This document shows positions 8,889 to 20,618 of a DNA stretch of 64,000 bases, piece by piece; within the stretch, counting starts at the first letter, position 1; every line of letters begins with the position of its first letter. The DNA is taken from positions 930,001-994,000 of the forward strand of contig NZ_LT671418.1 in assembly GCF_900130075.1 (NCBI RefSeq), in the 5' to 3' direction. A model generated the notes under the pieces. The model had not been told where the DNA came from. It worked only from the letters and a program-made list of their open reading frames with translations, and did no database searches. Source of the stretch: Herminiimonas arsenitoxidans (GTDB lineage: Bacteria; Pseudomonadota; Gammaproteobacteria; Burkholderiales; Burkholderiaceae_D). The translations under genes and the position numbers were made by a program.

Positions 8889-10997
8889 TTATTTGGCGAA
8901 CGATGGGAATGGCAAGAAATAAATCAGGAAACCCAGCACGCCGAGAATCATGACAAATGCGTAGTGATAAATGTAACCGGTCTGCAAGGTACGAACGATG
9001 CGTGAAAACCATCCGACAACCTTTGCACTACCGTTCACAATCAAGCCATCAATCAGTGTCTTATCGCCGACTTTGGACAAACCGCCACCCAACAAACGTG
9101 CGCCACCTGCCCAGAAAAAGTCGTTGAACTTATCCATGTAGTACTTGTTATCCAGCAGCGTATGCAATGCATGGAAGTGTTTGAAGAACCATGCAGGTAC
9201 ACGTGGATTGATCATGTAGCAATAGTACGCAGACACTACACCACCCAATGCCAACCAGAACGGCAAGGTCGTCAAACCATGAATTGCCATCGCTGTTGCG
9301 CCGTGGAAGTGTTCTTTCAACTCAGCCATTGCACCGTGCGATTCGCTCACGCTAATAACGCCGTTGAAGAAATCGCCATGCAACATAGGTTGAATTGCAA
9401 AGTAACCAATCAACACGGATGGAATTGCCAACAGTATCAATGGCAGCGTCACGACCCATGGGGATTCGTGCGGTTTTTGACCTGGTGCCAGACCATGGTG
9501 TTCATCATGCCCATGATCGTCGTCTGCATGATGCGCATCGTGTGCATGATCATCATGTGCAGCAGCTTTTGCGTGAGCATCAGCATGTGCATGGTCATCA
9601 TGGTGCGCATGTTCCTTGCCGAAACGTTCTTCACCGTGGAATACCAGGAAGTACATACGGAAAGAATAGAACGCCGTAACAAATACGCCTGCCAGCACTG
9701 CAAAGTTGGCAAAACCTGCGCCCGTAATGTGGGTCGCATGCACTGCTTCAATGATGCTGTCTTTTGAGTAAAAGCCGGAGAAGAACGGTGTACCGATCAA
9801 CGCCAATGAACCCAGCAGAGACGTAATCCAGGTAATTTTCATGTACTTGCGCAGACCACCCATGTTGCGGATGTCTTGGTCATGATGCATACCGATAATG
9901 ACCGAACCTGCTGCAAGGAATAACAATGCCTTGAAGAATGCGTGTGTCATCAAATGGAACACGGCAACCGAGTACGCAGAGGCACCGAGTGCAACCGTCA
10001 TGTAACCAAGCTGCGACAGCGTCGAGTAAGCAACCACGCGCTTGATATCGTTCTGGATAATACCCAGGAAACCCATGAACAAGGCCGTAATCGAACCGAT
10101 GATCAGGATGAACGACAGAGCCGTATCCGACAATTCAAACAGCGGCGACATGCGTGCCACCATGAAAATACCTGCGGTAACCATCGTTGCAGCATGGATC
10201 AGCGCGGAAATCGGTGTAGGACCTTCCATCGAATCCGGCAACCAGACGTGCAGCGGAAATTGAGCCGATTTACCCATCGCGCCGATAAACAGGCAGATAC
10301 AGGCAACGGTCAACAACATCCAGTCAGTACCAGGCAAGGTCAAGGTTGCCAGTTGTTCTTTCTTGGCAAAGACTTCTGCGTAGTCCATCGAACCTGCGTA
10401 AGCCAGCAACAAGCCAATACCGAGAATAAAGCCGAAGTCACCAACACGATTCACCAGGAAGGCTTTCATGTTCGCGAAAATCGCAGTCGGTTTGGTGTAC
10501 CAGAAACCAATCAACAGATACGAGACCAGGCCCACAGCTTCCCAACCGAAGAACAGTTGCAGGAAGTTATTACTCATGACGAGCATCAACATCGCAAACG
10601 TGAACAAGGAAATGTAGGAGAAGAAGCGGTTATAGCCTTCGTCTTCTTCCATGTAGCCGATCGTGTAGATGTGCACCATCAAGGAGACGAATGTCACCAC
10701 GCACATCATCATCGCAGTCAAGCTATCAACCAGGAAGCCGACTTCAAGCTTGATGCCTGCGACCGTCATCCATGTATAAAGATTGCCATTGAAAGTCGCG
10801 CCATCCAGAACCAGCGATAGCGTATGCAATGACAAGATGAATGCAATCAAGACGCCAAGTATCGTCACGGTATGCGACGTCTTGCGACCGATCAAGTTAC
10901 CAAAAAATTTAGTACCAAACAAACCAGCAATCATAGAACCGGCAAGTGGTGCCAGCGGTACGATTAGAAGGAGGTTAGGGTTAAGTTGCCCCGCCAT
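8889..10997 (-). CDS. nuoL: NADH-quinone oxidoreductase subunit L, with His-rich insert
   Basis: A 702-residue distal proton-pumping subunit of complex I. Conserved Glu153 (FFGWEAVGLVSY) and Lys243 (GKSAQFPLHVWLPDSMEGPTP) are present, and the C-terminal region carries the lateral-helix and last-helix features of NuoL. At about 700 residues it is longer than the ~610 of E. coli NuoL, partly owing to an insert at residues 463-501 (bases 9495-9611) in which 15 of 39 residues are His, mixed with Asp and Ala. The insert follows FHGEERFGKE and lies in a hydrophilic loop between membrane helices. The ATG is at 10997. Confidence 0.97.
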   Translation of the reverse strand: MAGQLNPNLLLIVPLAPLAGSMIAGLFGTKFFGNLIGRKTSHTVTILGVLIAFILSLHTLSLVLDGATFNGNLYTWMTVAGIKLEVGFLVDSLTAMMMCVVTFVSLMVHIYTIGYMEEDEGYNRFFSYISLFTFAMLMLVMSNNFLQLFFGWEAVGLVSYLLIGFWYTKPTAIFANMKAFLVNRVGDFGFILGIGLLLAYAGSMDYAEVFAKKEQLATLTLPGTDWMLLTVACICLFIGAMGKSAQFPLHVWLPDSMEGPTPISALIHAATMVTAGIFMVARMSPLFELSDTALSFILIIGSITALFMGFLGIIQNDIKRVVAYSTLSQLGYMTVALGASAYSVAVFHLMTHAFFKALLFLAAGSVIIGMHHDQDIRNMGGLRKYMKITWITSLLGSLALIGTPFFSGFYSKDSIIEAVHATHITGAGFANFAVLAGVFVTAFYSFRMYFLVFHGEERFGKEHAHHDDHAHADAHAKAAAHDDHAHDAHHADDDHGHDEHHGLAPGQKPHESPWVVTLPLILLAIPSVLIGYFAIQPMLHGDFFNGVISVSESHGAMAELKEHFHGATAMAIHGLTTLPFWLALGGVVSAYYCYMINPRVPAWFFKHFHALHTLLDNKYYMDKFNDFFWAGGARLLGGGLSKVGDKTLIDGLIVNGSAKVVGWFSRIVRTLQTGYIYHYAFVMILGVLGFLIYFLPFPSFAK

Positions 10998-11024
10998 GAT
11001 GAACCTTATCGTTATTGATTGGGA

Positions 11025-11333
11025 TTAGCCTTTGAGGCTGTCGAGATCTTCCACATTGATGGTATCCAGAGTACGGAACATGGAAACCAAAATGGCAAGA
11101 CCAATCGCAGCTTCAGCAGCAGCCACCGTCAAGATGAAGAAAACAAAAATTTGACCGGCTGCATCACCCAGGAAATAGGAGAAAGCGACGAAATTCATAT
11201 TCACCGCCAACAGCATCAATTCGATAGCCATCAACAAGATGATGATGTTTTTACGATTCAGAAAAATACCGACAATCGAAATCGCGAACAGAATCGCGCC
11301 GAGTATCAGGTAATGTACGAGCGATAACTCCAC
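11025..11333 (-). CDS. nuoK: NADH-quinone oxidoreductase subunit K
   Basis: A 102-residue membrane subunit with three helices, homologous to mitochondrial ND4L and part of the complex I proton path (conserved Glu in [12 protein letters not shown] and a second in [11 protein letters not shown]). The frame extends to 11390, but a GTG at 11333 preceded by GGGGAG gives exactly the family length and the start VELSLVHYL, so I use it. The longer version would overlap the end of nuoJ; with GTG 11333 the gap from nuoJ is 10 bases. Confidence 0.96.
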   Translation of the reverse strand: MELSLVHYLILGAILFAISIVGIFLNRKNIIILLMAIELMLLAVNMNFVAFSYFLGDAAGQIFVFFILTVAAAEAAIGLAILVSMFRTLDTINVEDLDSLKG

Positions 11334-11343
11334 AACACTCCCC

Positions 11344-11991
11344 TTATTTTTGTTCTGCTGCAGGAGCAGCTGCTGGTTGACCATCGCCATTGTCGCGAGT
11401 CGAATCTGCCTTCATTTTCACGATACGCAGGCGATCGCCAGACTTAACCTTAACGGCATCGCCAGGAGCGAAATATTTCGTATCTTTACGCTTGCGCATA
11501 GTCAATGCCACTGCAGCCACAATCGCGACCAGCAACAGCAACGCTGCGATTTCAAACGCGTACAGATATTGGGTATAGATCAACTTACCGAGTTCTTTGG
11601 TATTGCCGATCATGGCCGATGCGTCCGGCACTTGTGTATGCGCTCTCCAGAAGCCGCGGAACAATACAGCGGCCATTTCCAGAACAATGACAACACCAAT
11701 CGTGGCAGCTAATGGCAAGTAGCCCCAGAAGCCTTCACGCACTTTGGTGAGCTTGATATCAACCATCATCACAACAAACAGGAACAGCACCATGACCGCG
11801 CCGACATACACCAGGATCAGTACGATCGAGAGGAATTCAGCTTTGAGCAACATCCACAATGCAGCTGCAGAGCAAAACGACAGCACCAGAAACAAGGCTG
11901 CGTGAACCGGATTGGAATCGGTGATGACGCGTATGGCAGCGAGTACAAGAATCGCTGAGAACACGTAAAACAAGACAGTTGTAAATTCCAT
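11344..11991 (-). CDS. nuoJ: NADH-quinone oxidoreductase subunit J
   Basis: A 215-residue complex I membrane subunit (ND6 homologue) with five predicted helices; the [16 protein letters not shown] segment is the family signature. The ATG at 11991 ([10 protein letters not shown]) is the usual start, although the frame stays open to 12012. The last ~50 residues are hydrophilic and end in an Ala/Pro-rich tail ([11 protein letters not shown]), typical of beta-proteobacterial NuoJ. Confidence 0.96.
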   Translation of the reverse strand: MEFTTVLFYVFSAILVLAAIRVITDSNPVHAALFLVLSFCSAAALWMLLKAEFLSIVLILVYVGAVMVLFLFVVMMVDIKLTKVREGFWGYLPLAATIGVVIVLEMAAVLFRGFWRAHTQVPDASAMIGNTKELGKLIYTQYLYAFEIAALLLLVAIVAAVALTMRKRKDTKYFAPGDAVKVKSGDRLRIVKMKADSTRDNGDGQPAAAPAAEQK

Positions 11992-12047
11992 AATCAACCA
12001 AAAAGTCAGCAAAAGGTCAGCGGAATGCCGCTGCCAGTACTAATAAA

Positions 12048-12536
12048 TCAACGATAGGCCGCGTCGGCGGTGCGTGCTGCTGCGATTTCTGGTTCGTAGC
12101 GATCGCCTACTGCCAGCAACATTTCCTTGGTGTAGTACAAGTCGCCGCGTTTTTCGCCGTGATATTCCAGAATATGTGTTTCCACAATCGAATCGACCGG
12201 GCAGGATTCTTCGCAGAAACCGCAAAAAATACATTTGGTCAGATCGATGTCGTAACGAGTAGTACGACGCGAGCCGTCTTCACGTTGATCAGACTCAATG
12301 GTGATCGCCATTGCCGGGCAAACTGCTTCGCACAGCTTGCAAGCGATACAACGCTCTTCCCCATTAGGATAACGACGCAGTGCATGCAGACCACGGAAAC
12401 GTGGCGATTGCGGTGTCTTCTCTTCCGGGAACTGCACGGTAATCTTGCGTGCAAACATGTAGCGACCTGTCAACGCCAGCCCTTTGAAGAGCTCGCGCAG
12501 CATCAAGCTGCCGAAAAAATCTTTAATTGCTTCCAT
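12048..12536 (-). CDS. nuoI: NADH-quinone oxidoreductase subunit I
   Basis: A 162-residue peripheral-arm subunit of complex I that holds clusters N6a and N6b. Two CX2CX2CX3CP motifs are visible at Cys63/66/69/73 and Cys102/105/108/112, matching the TYKY family. It connects NuoG to NuoB in the electron path to quinone. The N terminus carries an amphipathic [13 protein letters not shown] segment that docks on the membrane arm. Confidence 0.98.
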   Translation of the reverse strand: MEAIKDFFGSLMLRELFKGLALTGRYMFARKITVQFPEEKTPQSPRFRGLHALRRYPNGEERCIACKLCEAVCPAMAITIESDQREDGSRRTTRYDIDLTKCIFCGFCEESCPVDSIVETHILEYHGEKRGDLYYTKEMLLAVGDRYEPEIAAARTADAAYR

Positions 12537-12568
12537 CTTGGCTTCCCTCTTTGCTCAGCCTTGCTGCA

Positions 12569-13642
12569 TTAATTCCAGATATTCCACGGGGTTTTCATCC
12601 AGATCGCGACGATCAACAGATAAACCAAAGTCAGTGGGATAAACACTTTCCAGCCCAAACGCATGATTTGATCGTAGCGATAGCGTGGGAACGATGCGCG
12701 GAACCAGATAAACAGAGTCACAACGAACAATGTCTTCGCACCGAGCCAGATCCAGCCTGGCACCCATGTGAATGGAGCCATATCGATCGGTGACGACCAG
12801 CCGCCCAGGAACATCAGCGTTGCCATGATCGAGATCAACCACATGTTGGCGTACTCGGCCAGGAAGAACATCGCGAACGACATACCCGAGTATTCAACCA
12901 TGTGACCGGCAACGATTTCCGATTCGCCCTCAACCACGTCAAACGGATGGCGATTCAATTCAGCCGTACCCGAGATGATGTAGATGAAGAACATAGGCAA
13001 CAGTGGCAACCAGTTCCATGAGAGGAAGGTCAAGCCCATCTCTGCAAAGCGACCGGTGGTTTGTGTCATCACGATTTCGGTCAGGTTCAAGCTACCGGAA
13101 ACCATCAACACCACAACCAATACGAAGCCCATCGCGATTTCATACGAAATCATTTGTGCCGATGCACGCATCGCACCGAGGAACGCATACTTCGAGTTCG
13201 ATGCCCAACCAGCGATGATCACGCCGTAGACTTCGAGCGAAGTAATCGCCATCACGAACAGCAAACCTGCATTGACGTTAGCCAATACTGTTTCTGGTCC
13301 AAATGGAATCACAGCCCATGCAGCCAATGCCGGCATGATGGTCATGATCGGAGCGATCACAAACAATGCCTTGTTGGATTTCGATGGAACAACGATTTCC
13401 TTGAGCAAAAGCTTGAGGCCGTCAGCGATAGGCTGCAACAAACCTGCAGGACCAACACGGTTAGGTCCAAGGCGGATATGCATCCAGCCGATAACCTTAC
13501 GTTCCCACAAAGTCAGATAAGCAACTGCACCCATCAGCGGTGCAACAACCACAACGATTTTTACTAAAGTCCAAACCAGCGGCCAATAATATCCAAGCAA
13601 TGATTGACCCATCGCGTGGATGGATGCAAACAATTGATCCAT
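12569..13642 (-). CDS. nuoH: NADH-quinone oxidoreductase subunit H
   Basis: A 357-residue membrane subunit (ND1 homologue) that forms the quinone chamber together with NuoB and NuoD. About eight helices are predictable, along with the conserved [20 protein letters not shown] loop and the acidic [20 protein letters not shown] loop that lines the quinone channel. Its start codon overlaps the nuoG stop by one base (TAATG), pointing to translational coupling. Confidence 0.98.
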   Translation of the reverse strand: MDQLFASIHAMGQSLLGYYWPLVWTLVKIVVVVAPLMGAVAYLTLWERKVIGWMHIRLGPNRVGPAGLLQPIADGLKLLLKEIVVPSKSNKALFVIAPIMTIMPALAAWAVIPFGPETVLANVNAGLLFVMAITSLEVYGVIIAGWASNSKYAFLGAMRASAQMISYEIAMGFVLVVVLMVSGSLNLTEIVMTQTTGRFAEMGLTFLSWNWLPLLPMFFIYIISGTAELNRHPFDVVEGESEIVAGHMVEYSGMSFAMFFLAEYANMWLISIMATLMFLGGWSSPIDMAPFTWVPGWIWLGAKTLFVVTLFIWFRASFPRYRYDQIMRLGWKVFIPLTLVYLLIVAIWMKTPWNIWN

Positions 13643-15981
13643 TACGCTTTCTCCACGCTGATAGAACCGAACATTGCGCCCAAGCCAGCTGTGGACTGAT
13701 GTCCTGCCGCTACGCGCACCACATTAACTGGCAACTTGGCATCAACCGCAGCAACCAATACTGCACTGCCCTCACCTTGCGTTACCTTGACTTGATCACC
13801 GGCAGCGACACCCAACTTGCTGGCCAGATCTGACGACAACCATGCTTTCGGTGCTGCGCCATCATTGGTTTGTTGCAGCGGCAAGGAACGACGAACGATT
13901 GCATCAGTTGCATAAATCGATACATCAGCAACACGCTCCAGTTGCAAACCAGCTGCGGCAACTTCTGCCTGTGGAGCTGCCTTGCCCAGATTGTTCAAAC
14001 GCGGTTGCAGATTTGCATCAGCAGGTGCGTTGGCACCGAGGATTTCGTTGCGAATTGCTTCTGAAGTGTCGTAGTCGAAACCGCTGAGTTCCAGCAGATT
14101 ACCCAGAACGCGCAATACCTTCCATGCCGGACGTGTATCGCCCAAAGGCTTGACGGTACCGTTGAAACTTTGTGCACGGCCTTCAGCATTGACGAAAGTA
14201 CCGGAAGTTTCGGAAAACGGCGCGATAGGCAACAAGACATCGGCAAAATCATTACCGTGCTTGTAAGGCGACATCACGACAACCATCTCAGCTTTGTTCA
14301 ATGCATTACGTGCAGCTTGTGGATTGAAGCTGTCGAGCTCTGGCTCTGCATTCAACAATACATACGCTTTACGTGGCTGCGCAAATGCTTGCGCTGCATT
14401 GGCACCGTTAGCACCAGGAACTGCATTGACCAGATAGCCGCCAACGCTGTTGGCTGCTTCAGTCAGGAAACCAAACTTGGCCTCTGTGTTTTGTGCAATC
14501 CATTGTGCGGCAGCGTGCAATTTCGCTGCTTGTGGGTGTTGCAATACTGCATTACCCAACAACACAGCTTTAGGCTCGCCAGACAACAGGCTCGCAGCAA
14601 TTTGTTTTGCTTCGGCAGATGCCTGGATCGCTTCGAAACCGGCTGGTGCTGCAATACCTTTAGCTTGCGCTACGGCGGCAACAACTTCGCTCAAAGCAGC
14701 CAACCAATCCGAAGGAGCCTTGATCATCTTGTTAGCAATCGGCATCAACAGATCGTCGTCGCTTGCGTGCAAGATGCTGACGCTTGCGCCCTGCTTCACT
14801 GCCTGACGCAGACGTGCTGCCAGCAATGGGTGATCTTTACGCAGGAAAGAACCGATAACGAATGCACGTTTCAATGCGCCGAATTCTGCGATCGACATAC
14901 CGAGCCATGGCGTAACGGAAGCATCCAGCGAGAAGTCCGATTGACGCAGACGGAAATCGATGTTTTCGGAACCAATGCCACGCACCAGCTTCTGCAACAG
15001 CGACAGTTCTTCCAGTGTCGAATACGGAGTTGCCAAAGCAGCGATGGAATCAGCACCATGTTCGTGCTTGATGTTACGCAGGCCGTGAGCCACGTATTCC
15101 AAGGCAGTCTGCCAATCTGTTTCTTGCCATTTACCGTCTTGCTTGATCATTGGGCTGGTCAGACGGTCTTCGCTATTCAAGCCTTCATAGGCGAAGCGAT
15201 CTTTGTCTGAAATCCAGCACTCATTGACGTCGTCGTTTTCCATCGGCAGCACGCGCATGACTTTACCTGCCTTGACCTGAACAACCAGGTTTGCACCCAA
15301 GCTATCGTGCGGGCTAACCGATTTGCGGCGTGACAATTCCCAGGTACGGGCGCTGTAGCGGAATGGCTTCGATGTCAGTGCGCCAACCGGGCACAGATCG
15401 ATCATGTTGCCGGACAACTCGGAGTCAACTGTCTTGCCAACGAAGGAAGTGATTTCTGCATGCTCACCACGACCCAGCATACCGAATTCCATCACGCCGG
15501 CGACTTCTTGACCAAAGCGAACACAGCGCGTGCAGTGGATGCAACGGCTCATCTCTTTCATCGAGATCAGCGGGCCGACATCTTTCGGTGCAACGACACG
15601 TTTTTCTTCTTCGTAACGCGATGTGGACTCACCGTAACCGACTGCCAGATCTTGCAATTGGCATTCGCCACCTTGATCACAGATTGGGCAATCAAGTGGG
15701 TGGTTAATCAGCAGGAATTCCATCACACCTTTTTGCGCTTTGACGGCCTTCTCACTGTTGGAGCGGACGATCATGCCTTGCGCAACTGGCGTCGCACAGG
15801 CTGGCAATGGCTTAGGTGCTTTTTCAACCTCTACCAGGCACATACGGCAGTTCGCCGCGATGGACAATTTTTTGTGGTAACAAAAGTGTGGGATGTAAGT
15901 GCCAAGCTTATTGGCAGCGTCCATCACCATGCTACCTGCTTCCACTTCGACTTTTTTACCGTCTATTTCGATTTCAACCAT
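13642..15981 (-). CDS. nuoG: NADH-quinone oxidoreductase subunit G
   Basis: A 779-residue peripheral subunit of complex I carrying several iron-sulfur clusters. Cys34, 45, 48 and 62 bind the [2Fe-2S] cluster. An [14 protein letters not shown] motif and [13 protein letters not shown] segment hold the [4Fe-4S] clusters. The remainder is the molybdopterin-oxidoreductase-like domain without an obvious cofactor site. The C-terminal part is Ala-rich and less conserved, as is usual for NuoG. The ATG at 15981 is clear. Confidence 0.97.
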   Translation of the reverse strand: MVEIEIDGKKVEVEAGSMVMDAANKLGTYIPHFCYHKKLSIAANCRMCLVEVEKAPKPLPACATPVAQGMIVRSNSEKAVKAQKGVMEFLLINHPLDCPICDQGGECQLQDLAVGYGESTSRYEEEKRVVAPKDVGPLISMKEMSRCIHCTRCVRFGQEVAGVMEFGMLGRGEHAEITSFVGKTVDSELSGNMIDLCPVGALTSKPFRYSARTWELSRRKSVSPHDSLGANLVVQVKAGKVMRVLPMENDDVNECWISDKDRFAYEGLNSEDRLTSPMIKQDGKWQETDWQTALEYVAHGLRNIKHEHGADSIAALATPYSTLEELSLLQKLVRGIGSENIDFRLRQSDFSLDASVTPWLGMSIAEFGALKRAFVIGSFLRKDHPLLAARLRQAVKQGASVSILHASDDDLLMPIANKMIKAPSDWLAALSEVVAAVAQAKGIAAPAGFEAIQASAEAKQIAASLLSGEPKAVLLGNAVLQHPQAAKLHAAAQWIAQNTEAKFGFLTEAANSVGGYLVNAVPGANGANAAQAFAQPRKAYVLLNAEPELDSFNPQAARNALNKAEMVVVMSPYKHGNDFADVLLPIAPFSETSGTFVNAEGRAQSFNGTVKPLGDTRPAWKVLRVLGNLLELSGFDYDTSEAIRNEILGANAPADANLQPRLNNLGKAAPQAEVAAAGLQLERVADVSIYATDAIVRRSLPLQQTNDGAAPKAWLSSDLASKLGVAAGDQVKVTQGEGSAVLVAAVDAKLPVNVVRVAAGHQSTAGLGAMFGSISVEKA

Positions 15982-16043
15982 GGCTTTGCTTTTGTTGACT
16001 TCAGTGTTCTCACTAGGTTTATAAAACTAAACGAAGTGATCGG

Positions 16044-17339
16044 CTAAATGTAAGCGGGCACCAAGCAATGTTTATGCTCAATGTGATATTCAAACTCTTC
16101 ACGGAACTGCTGAATCATTGCACGTACAGGCATCGCAGCTGCATCGCCGAGTGCGCAAATCGTACGGCCCTGAATGTTGTCAGCGACCGAGTTCAGCATG
16201 TCCAGATCTTCCGGACGACCTTGACCGTTCTCGATACGATGCACCATGCGATACAACCAGCCTGTGCCCTCACGGCACGGCGTACACTGACCGCAAGATT
16301 CTTCAAAATAGAAATAAGACAGTCGTAACAGTGCTTTCACCATGCAACGTGTTTCATCCATCACGATGACAGCGCCTGAGCCCAGCATCGAGCCTGCCTT
16401 GGCGACCGAATCGTAATCCATATCCGTCGCCATCATCAGATCGCCCTTGACGACCGGAACGGACGAACCACCAGGAATAACTGCTTTGAGTTTTTTGCCA
16501 CCGCGTACGCCACCGGCGAGTTTCAACAACTCGGCAAATGGGGTACCCAGAGGGATTTCGTAATTGCCTGGACGTTCCACGTCACCAGACACCGAAAAAA
16601 TCTTGGTGCCACCGTTATTCGGTTTACCAAGTGCGGCATACGCTTCAGCGCCCACCTGGAAGATGAACGGTACTGCAGCAAATGTTTCAGTGTTGTTGAT
16701 CGTGGTTGGCTTGCCGTACAGACCATAGCTGGCTGGGAACGGCGGCTTGAAGCGCGGCTGGCCTTTTTTGCCTTCCAGCGACTCCAGCAACGCGGTTTCT
16801 TCGCCGCAGATATACGCACCAAAACCATGGAATGCATGCAACTGGAAGCTGTACTCAGTACCCAGGATGCGATCACCAAGGAAACCTGCTGCACGAGCTT
16901 GTTCCAGTGCTTCTTCGAAACGATCGTATTCGGCAAAAATCTCGCCGTGAATATAGTTATAACCAACGCTGACACCCATTGCATAGGCAGCAATGGTCAT
17001 ACCCTCAATGACAGCGTGCGGGTTGTAACGCAGAATGTCGCGATCCTTGAATGTGCCTGGTTCGCCCTCATCCGAATTACAAACCAGATACTTTTGGCCT
17101 GCGTAATTCTTGGGCATGAAGCTCCACTTCAAGCCGCTAGGGAAACCTGCACCACCGCGACCGCGCAATGTCGATGCTTTGACTTCAGCAATGACTTGCT
17201 CAGGCGTCATGCCTTCGCTCAGGATGCGCTTCAGCGACGCGTAACCACCACGTTTAACGTATTCTTCCAGACCCCAGTTATCACCGGTGAGGCCGGCGAA
17301 AATCAATGGCTTGATATGACGATTATGCAGACTGGTCAT
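16044..17339 (-). CDS. nuoF: NADH-quinone oxidoreductase subunit F
   Basis: A 431-residue NADH-oxidising subunit of complex I that binds NADH, FMN and cluster N3. The nucleotide/FMN motif [10 protein letters not shown] is at residues 60-69, [15 protein letters not shown] is present, and the [4Fe-4S] ligands are Cys349, 352, 355 and 395. The start overlaps the nuoE stop by four bases (ATGA), consistent with coupled synthesis of the NuoE-NuoF pair. Confidence 0.98.
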   Translation of the reverse strand: MTSLHNRHIKPLIFAGLTGDNWGLEEYVKRGGYASLKRILSEGMTPEQVIAEVKASTLRGRGGAGFPSGLKWSFMPKNYAGQKYLVCNSDEGEPGTFKDRDILRYNPHAVIEGMTIAAYAMGVSVGYNYIHGEIFAEYDRFEEALEQARAAGFLGDRILGTEYSFQLHAFHGFGAYICGEETALLESLEGKKGQPRFKPPFPASYGLYGKPTTINNTETFAAVPFIFQVGAEAYAALGKPNNGGTKIFSVSGDVERPGNYEIPLGTPFAELLKLAGGVRGGKKLKAVIPGGSSVPVVKGDLMMATDMDYDSVAKAGSMLGSGAVIVMDETRCMVKALLRLSYFYFEESCGQCTPCREGTGWLYRMVHRIENGQGRPEDLDMLNSVADNIQGRTICALGDAAAMPVRAMIQQFREEFEYHIEHKHCLVPAYI

Positions 17340-17815
17340 TTCTTCAATTCCTCTACCAGAGCGTCGATTTTTTCATCCGACATAAAGCTGCACATACGTT
17401 TGTTATTGACCAGCATGACAGGCGCATCACCGCAAGCGCCCATGCATTCGCCTTCTACCAGCGTGAACAGGTCATCGTCCGTGGTTTCACGATAATCGAT
17501 ACCGAGCTTTTGTTTCAGATAATGCGCAGCCTTCTCGCCGCCAGACAATTGGCATGGCAAGTTAGTACACACCGAGATCTTGAACTTGCCGACCGGCTTG
17601 GTGTTGTACATGTTGTAGAAGGTCGCAACCTCTTGCACCGCGATCGCAGGCATACCCAGATAGTCAGCAACATCTTGCATGACTTCAGGTGGCAGCCACC
17701 GTGTTTCATCCTGAGCAATCTGCAGTGCGGCCATAACCGCAGACTGCTTTTGATCTGAAGGAAACTTGGCAACCTCGCGGTCGATTCTTTTATACGTTTG
17801 CTCTGATAACAGCAT
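17336..17815 (-). CDS. nuoE: NADH-quinone oxidoreductase subunit E
   Basis: A 159-residue thioredoxin-fold subunit carrying the [2Fe-2S] cluster N1a. The four ligands are Cys83, Cys88, Cys124 and Cys128 (CX4C and CX3C pattern). It pairs with NuoF in the NADH-dehydrogenase module. The ATG at 17815 follows nuoD by 27 bases, and the gene overlaps nuoF by four bases. Confidence 0.98.
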   Translation of the reverse strand: MLLSEQTYKRIDREVAKFPSDQKQSAVMAALQIAQDETRWLPPEVMQDVADYLGMPAIAVQEVATFYNMYNTKPVGKFKISVCTNLPCQLSGGEKAAHYLKQKLGIDYRETTDDDLFTLVEGECMGACGDAPVMLVNNKRMCSFMSDEKIDALVEELKK

Positions 17816-17842
17816 GTCTATGCCTCAATTATTGATCCGCGA

Positions 17843-19096
17843 TTAGCGGTCAATTTCACCAAACACAATATCTTGCGTGCCGATGATGGTTACTGCATCG
17901 GCAATCATGTGGCCCTTGGCCATTTCATCCAAACCTTGCAGATGCGGGAAGCCTGGTGCGCGAATCTTCATACGATATGGCTTGTTCGCGCCATCAGAAA
18001 TCAGATAAACGCCGAACTCGCCTTTCGGATGTTCCACTGCTGCATACGCTTCACTTGCTGGCACGTGGAAGCCTTCAGTGAACAATTTGAAATGATGAAT
18101 CAAATCTTCCATGTTCGACTTCATACCTACCCGTGATGGCGGTGCAACCTTGTGGTTGTTCGTCATGACAGGACCGGCATTATTACGCAGCCACTCAACG
18201 CATTGCTTGATGATGCGATTCGATTGACGCATTTCTTCAACGCGCACCAAATAACGATCGTAGCAATCGCCATTAGTACCAACCGGAATATCGAAGTCCA
18301 TCAAGTCATACACTTCGTATGGCTGTTTCTTACGCAAATCCCACTCAATACCAGAGCCGCGCAGCATCGCACCAGTAAAGCCCATAGCCATCGCACGTTC
18401 AGGCGACACTACACCGATACCAACCAGACGTTGCTTCCAAATACGGTTATCGGTCAGCAGAGTCTCGTATTCATCGACATAAGTCGGGAAACGATTGGTG
18501 AAGTCTTCGATGAAATCAAGCAAGGAACCTTGACGATTTTCGTTCAGTTGACTGATCGCTTTTGCATTGCGGATGATCGATGCCTTGTGTTGCGGCATTG
18601 CATCCGGCAGATCGCGATAAACGCCACCTGGACGATAGTAAGCAGCATGCATACGTGCGCCTGACACTGCTTCGTAGCAGTCCATCAAGTCTTCACGTTC
18701 ACGGAATGCGTACAAGAACACGCCCATTGCACCAACGTCCAACGCATGTGCGCCGAGCCACATCAGGTGATTCAGGATACGGGTAATCTCATCGAACATC
18801 ACGCGGATGTACTGTGCACGCAAAGGCACTTCGATGTTTAGCATCTTTTCGATAGCCATCACATACGCGTGCTCGTTACACATCATCGAGACGTAATCGA
18901 GGCGATCCATGTAAGGCACGGATTGCAGATAGGTTTTTTGTTCAGCCAGCTTTTCTGTCGCGCGATGCAACAGACCGATATGCGGATCAGCACGCTGAAT
19001 AACTTCGCCGTCGAGCTCCAGAACCAGGCGCAACACACCATGCGCCGCAGGATGCTGAGGACCAAAGTTGAGGGTGTAATTCTTAATCTCAGCCAT
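17843..19096 (-). CDS. nuoD: NADH-quinone oxidoreductase subunit D
   Basis: A 417-residue 49-kDa-type subunit that forms the quinone-binding pocket with NuoB. It opens with the [23 protein letters not shown] type N terminus containing the quinone-site His, has the [10 protein letters not shown] segment, and ends in the conserved FGEIDR. NuoC and NuoD are separate genes here, not fused as in E. coli. The start overlaps the nuoC stop by one base. Confidence 0.98.
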   Translation of the reverse strand: MAEIKNYTLNFGPQHPAAHGVLRLVLELDGEVIQRADPHIGLLHRATEKLAEQKTYLQSVPYMDRLDYVSMMCNEHAYVMAIEKMLNIEVPLRAQYIRVMFDEITRILNHLMWLGAHALDVGAMGVFLYAFREREDLMDCYEAVSGARMHAAYYRPGGVYRDLPDAMPQHKASIIRNAKAISQLNENRQGSLLDFIEDFTNRFPTYVDEYETLLTDNRIWKQRLVGIGVVSPERAMAMGFTGAMLRGSGIEWDLRKKQPYEVYDLMDFDIPVGTNGDCYDRYLVRVEEMRQSNRIIKQCVEWLRNNAGPVMTNNHKVAPPSRVGMKSNMEDLIHHFKLFTEGFHVPASEAYAAVEHPKGEFGVYLISDGANKPYRMKIRAPGFPHLQGLDEMAKGHMIADAVTIIGTQDIVFGEIDR

Positions 19097-19692
19097 TATT
19101 TCGCCCCGTATTGTTCTTCACGAATCACGCGCGGCACATTCTCGCGCGGCTCTATCGTTACGGGTTGATAAATCACGCGTTTTTGTTCCGGATCGTAGCG
19201 CATTTCAACATAGCCAGAGACAGGGAAATCCTTGCGGAATGGATGACCGATAAAACCATAGTCAGTCAGGATGCGGCGCAAATCGTTATGACCTTCGAAC
19301 AAGATGCCAAAGAAGTCGAACGCTTCACGCTCGTACCAGTTGGCAGCAGGCCAGATATCAGTCATCGATGCAACCACTGGCATTTCGTCGTCTGCTGCGA
19401 ACACACGCACACGCACACGCCAGTTATGTTTAATCGACAGCAAGTGTGAAACCACTGCGAAGCGCAGACCTTCCCACGCATCATCACCGTACGTTGAGTA
19501 ATCAACGCCACACAAGTCAATCATTTCTTCAAAGCGCAGATCAGCATGATCACGCAATACACGCATTGCCGACGCATAATCATGCGACTTCACAACAATG
19601 GTAATTTCGCCCAATGCCAACGTCAGGCTTTGAAGTTGCTCACCCAGCGCGTTGCGCAGAGCGGCTTCAAGAAGTTCGAGTTTGATCGTCAT
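19096..19692 (-). CDS. nuoC: NADH-quinone oxidoreductase subunit C
   Basis: A 198-residue 30-kDa-type peripheral subunit of complex I. The signature [25 protein letters not shown] region lies near residues 120-142 and is followed by [18 protein letters not shown], both typical of the family. It is a free-standing gene that overlaps nuoD by one base and lies 13 bases after nuoB. Confidence 0.98.
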   Translation of the reverse strand: MTIKLELLEAALRNALGEQLQSLTLALGEITIVVKSHDYASAMRVLRDHADLRFEEMIDLCGVDYSTYGDDAWEGLRFAVVSHLLSIKHNWRVRVRVFAADDEMPVVASMTDIWPAANWYEREAFDFFGILFEGHNDLRRILTDYGFIGHPFRKDFPVSGYVEMRYDPEQKRVIYQPVTIEPRENVPRVIREEQYGAK

Positions 19693-19705
19693 TTAAAAAC
19701 CAGCC

Positions 19706-20182
19706 TTAGCGAGCAATCGTATTGGTACGACGGATCTTGTTTTGCAACTGCATGATCCCGTACAACAGCGCTTCGGCAGTTGGAGGACAACCAGGAACAT
19801 ATACATCGACTGGAACGATACGATCACAGCCGCGCACAACAGAATACGAATAATGGTAATAACCGCCACCGTTGGCACAAGAACCCATCGAGATAACCCA
19901 ACGTGGCTCAGCCATCTGGTCATACACCTTGCGTAACGCAGGTGCCATCTTGTTGCACAAGGTACCTGCCACGATCATCACGTCGGATTGACGTGGGGAT
20001 GGGCGGAACACAACACCAAAACGATCCAGATCGTAACGCGATGCGCCAGCGTGCATCATTTCAACTGCGCAGCATGCCAAACCAAACGTCATTGGCCACA
20101 TAGAGCCTGTGCGCGTCCAGTTGATCAGCTTGTCAGCTGTAGTAGTAACGAAACCTTCGTTCAATACGCCTTCAATTGCCAT
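19706..20182 (-). CDS. nuoB: NADH-quinone oxidoreductase subunit B
   Basis: A 158-residue subunit that carries the terminal [4Fe-4S] cluster N2, which reduces quinone. The expected ligands are the adjacent Cys37 and Cys38 plus Cys102 and Cys132. The family motif [19 protein letters not shown] is present. It begins three bases after nuoA ends, so the two are coupled. Confidence 0.98.
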   Translation of the reverse strand: MAIEGVLNEGFVTTTADKLINWTRTGSMWPMTFGLACCAVEMMHAGASRYDLDRFGVVFRPSPRQSDVMIVAGTLCNKMAPALRKVYDQMAEPRWVISMGSCANGGGYYHYSYSVVRGCDRIVPVDVYVPGCPPTAEALLYGIMQLQNKIRRTNTIAR

Positions 20183-20185
20183 GAC

Positions 20186-20545
20186 TTACTCCCAATCCAG
20201 CGCGCCTTTTTTCCATTCGAACACCAGACCGACAGTCAGCACTCCAAGGAAAATCATCATTGACCAAAATCCCAGCATCCCGACTTCGCGCATCGCCACG
20301 GCCCAAGGCACAAGGAACGCAACTTCAAGATCGAACAGGATGAACAGAATCGCGACGAGATAGTAACGCACGTCAAACTTCATGCGCGCATCTTCAAACG
20401 CCTCGAAACCACATTCATACGGGGAAAGTTTTTGTGCATCTGGCTTGTGCGGCCCTAACACACGACCCAACACCTGTGGCACAACACCAACACCGATGCC
20501 GACCAGAATAAAAAGCAAAACGGGGAAATAGTTTTCGAGGTTCAC
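20186..20545 (-). CDS. nuoA: NADH-quinone oxidoreductase subunit A
   Basis: A 119-residue, three-helix membrane subunit (ND3 homologue) and the first gene of the nuo operon. The [26 protein letters not shown] loop after the first helix is diagnostic. The only reasonable start is GTG at 20545 ([11 protein letters not shown]); no Shine-Dalgarno sequence is visible in the 20 bases before it. A possible promoter sits so close upstream that the mRNA may have almost no leader. Confidence 0.96.
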   Translation of the reverse strand: MNLENYFPVLLFILVGIGVGVVPQVLGRVLGPHKPDAQKLSPYECGFEAFEDARMKFDVRYYLVAILFILFDLEVAFLVPWAVAMREVGMLGFWSMMIFLGVLTVGLVFEWKKGALDWE

Positions 20546-20579
20546 GATTAGCGCAGTATGTTGAACGATTAATTGACTT
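20545..20579 (-). promoter_or_regulatory. candidate nuo operon promoter
   Basis: On the minus strand TTGCAA, a 17-base spacer and CATACT (four of six matches each to the -35 and -10 consensus) end about nine bases before the nuoA GTG. It lies downstream of the terminator that follows tRNA-Leu, where a new promoter is needed. This is a weak motif match only. Confidence 0.35.
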
Positions 20580-20618
20580 GCAAAATAATCCGTTAAATCA
20601 AACGACAGTTTTGTCGAT

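Noticed and set aside
9495..9611. Repetitive CAT/GCA/GAT-rich stretch first taken for a DNA repeat array.
   Set aside because: It is in frame within nuoL and explained as a His/Asp/Ala-rich protein insert; the units are irregular and it is not a CRISPR.
7965..10820. Further long plus-strand frames opposite nuoM and nuoL (7965-8819, 9162-9767, 9942-10820).
   Set aside because: They share the same reversed-codon composition and are explained by the strong codon bias of the nuo genes.
14170..15210. 346-codon plus-strand frame opposite nuoG.
   Set aside because: Antisense shadow of nuoG, rich in Cys and Gln without domain features.
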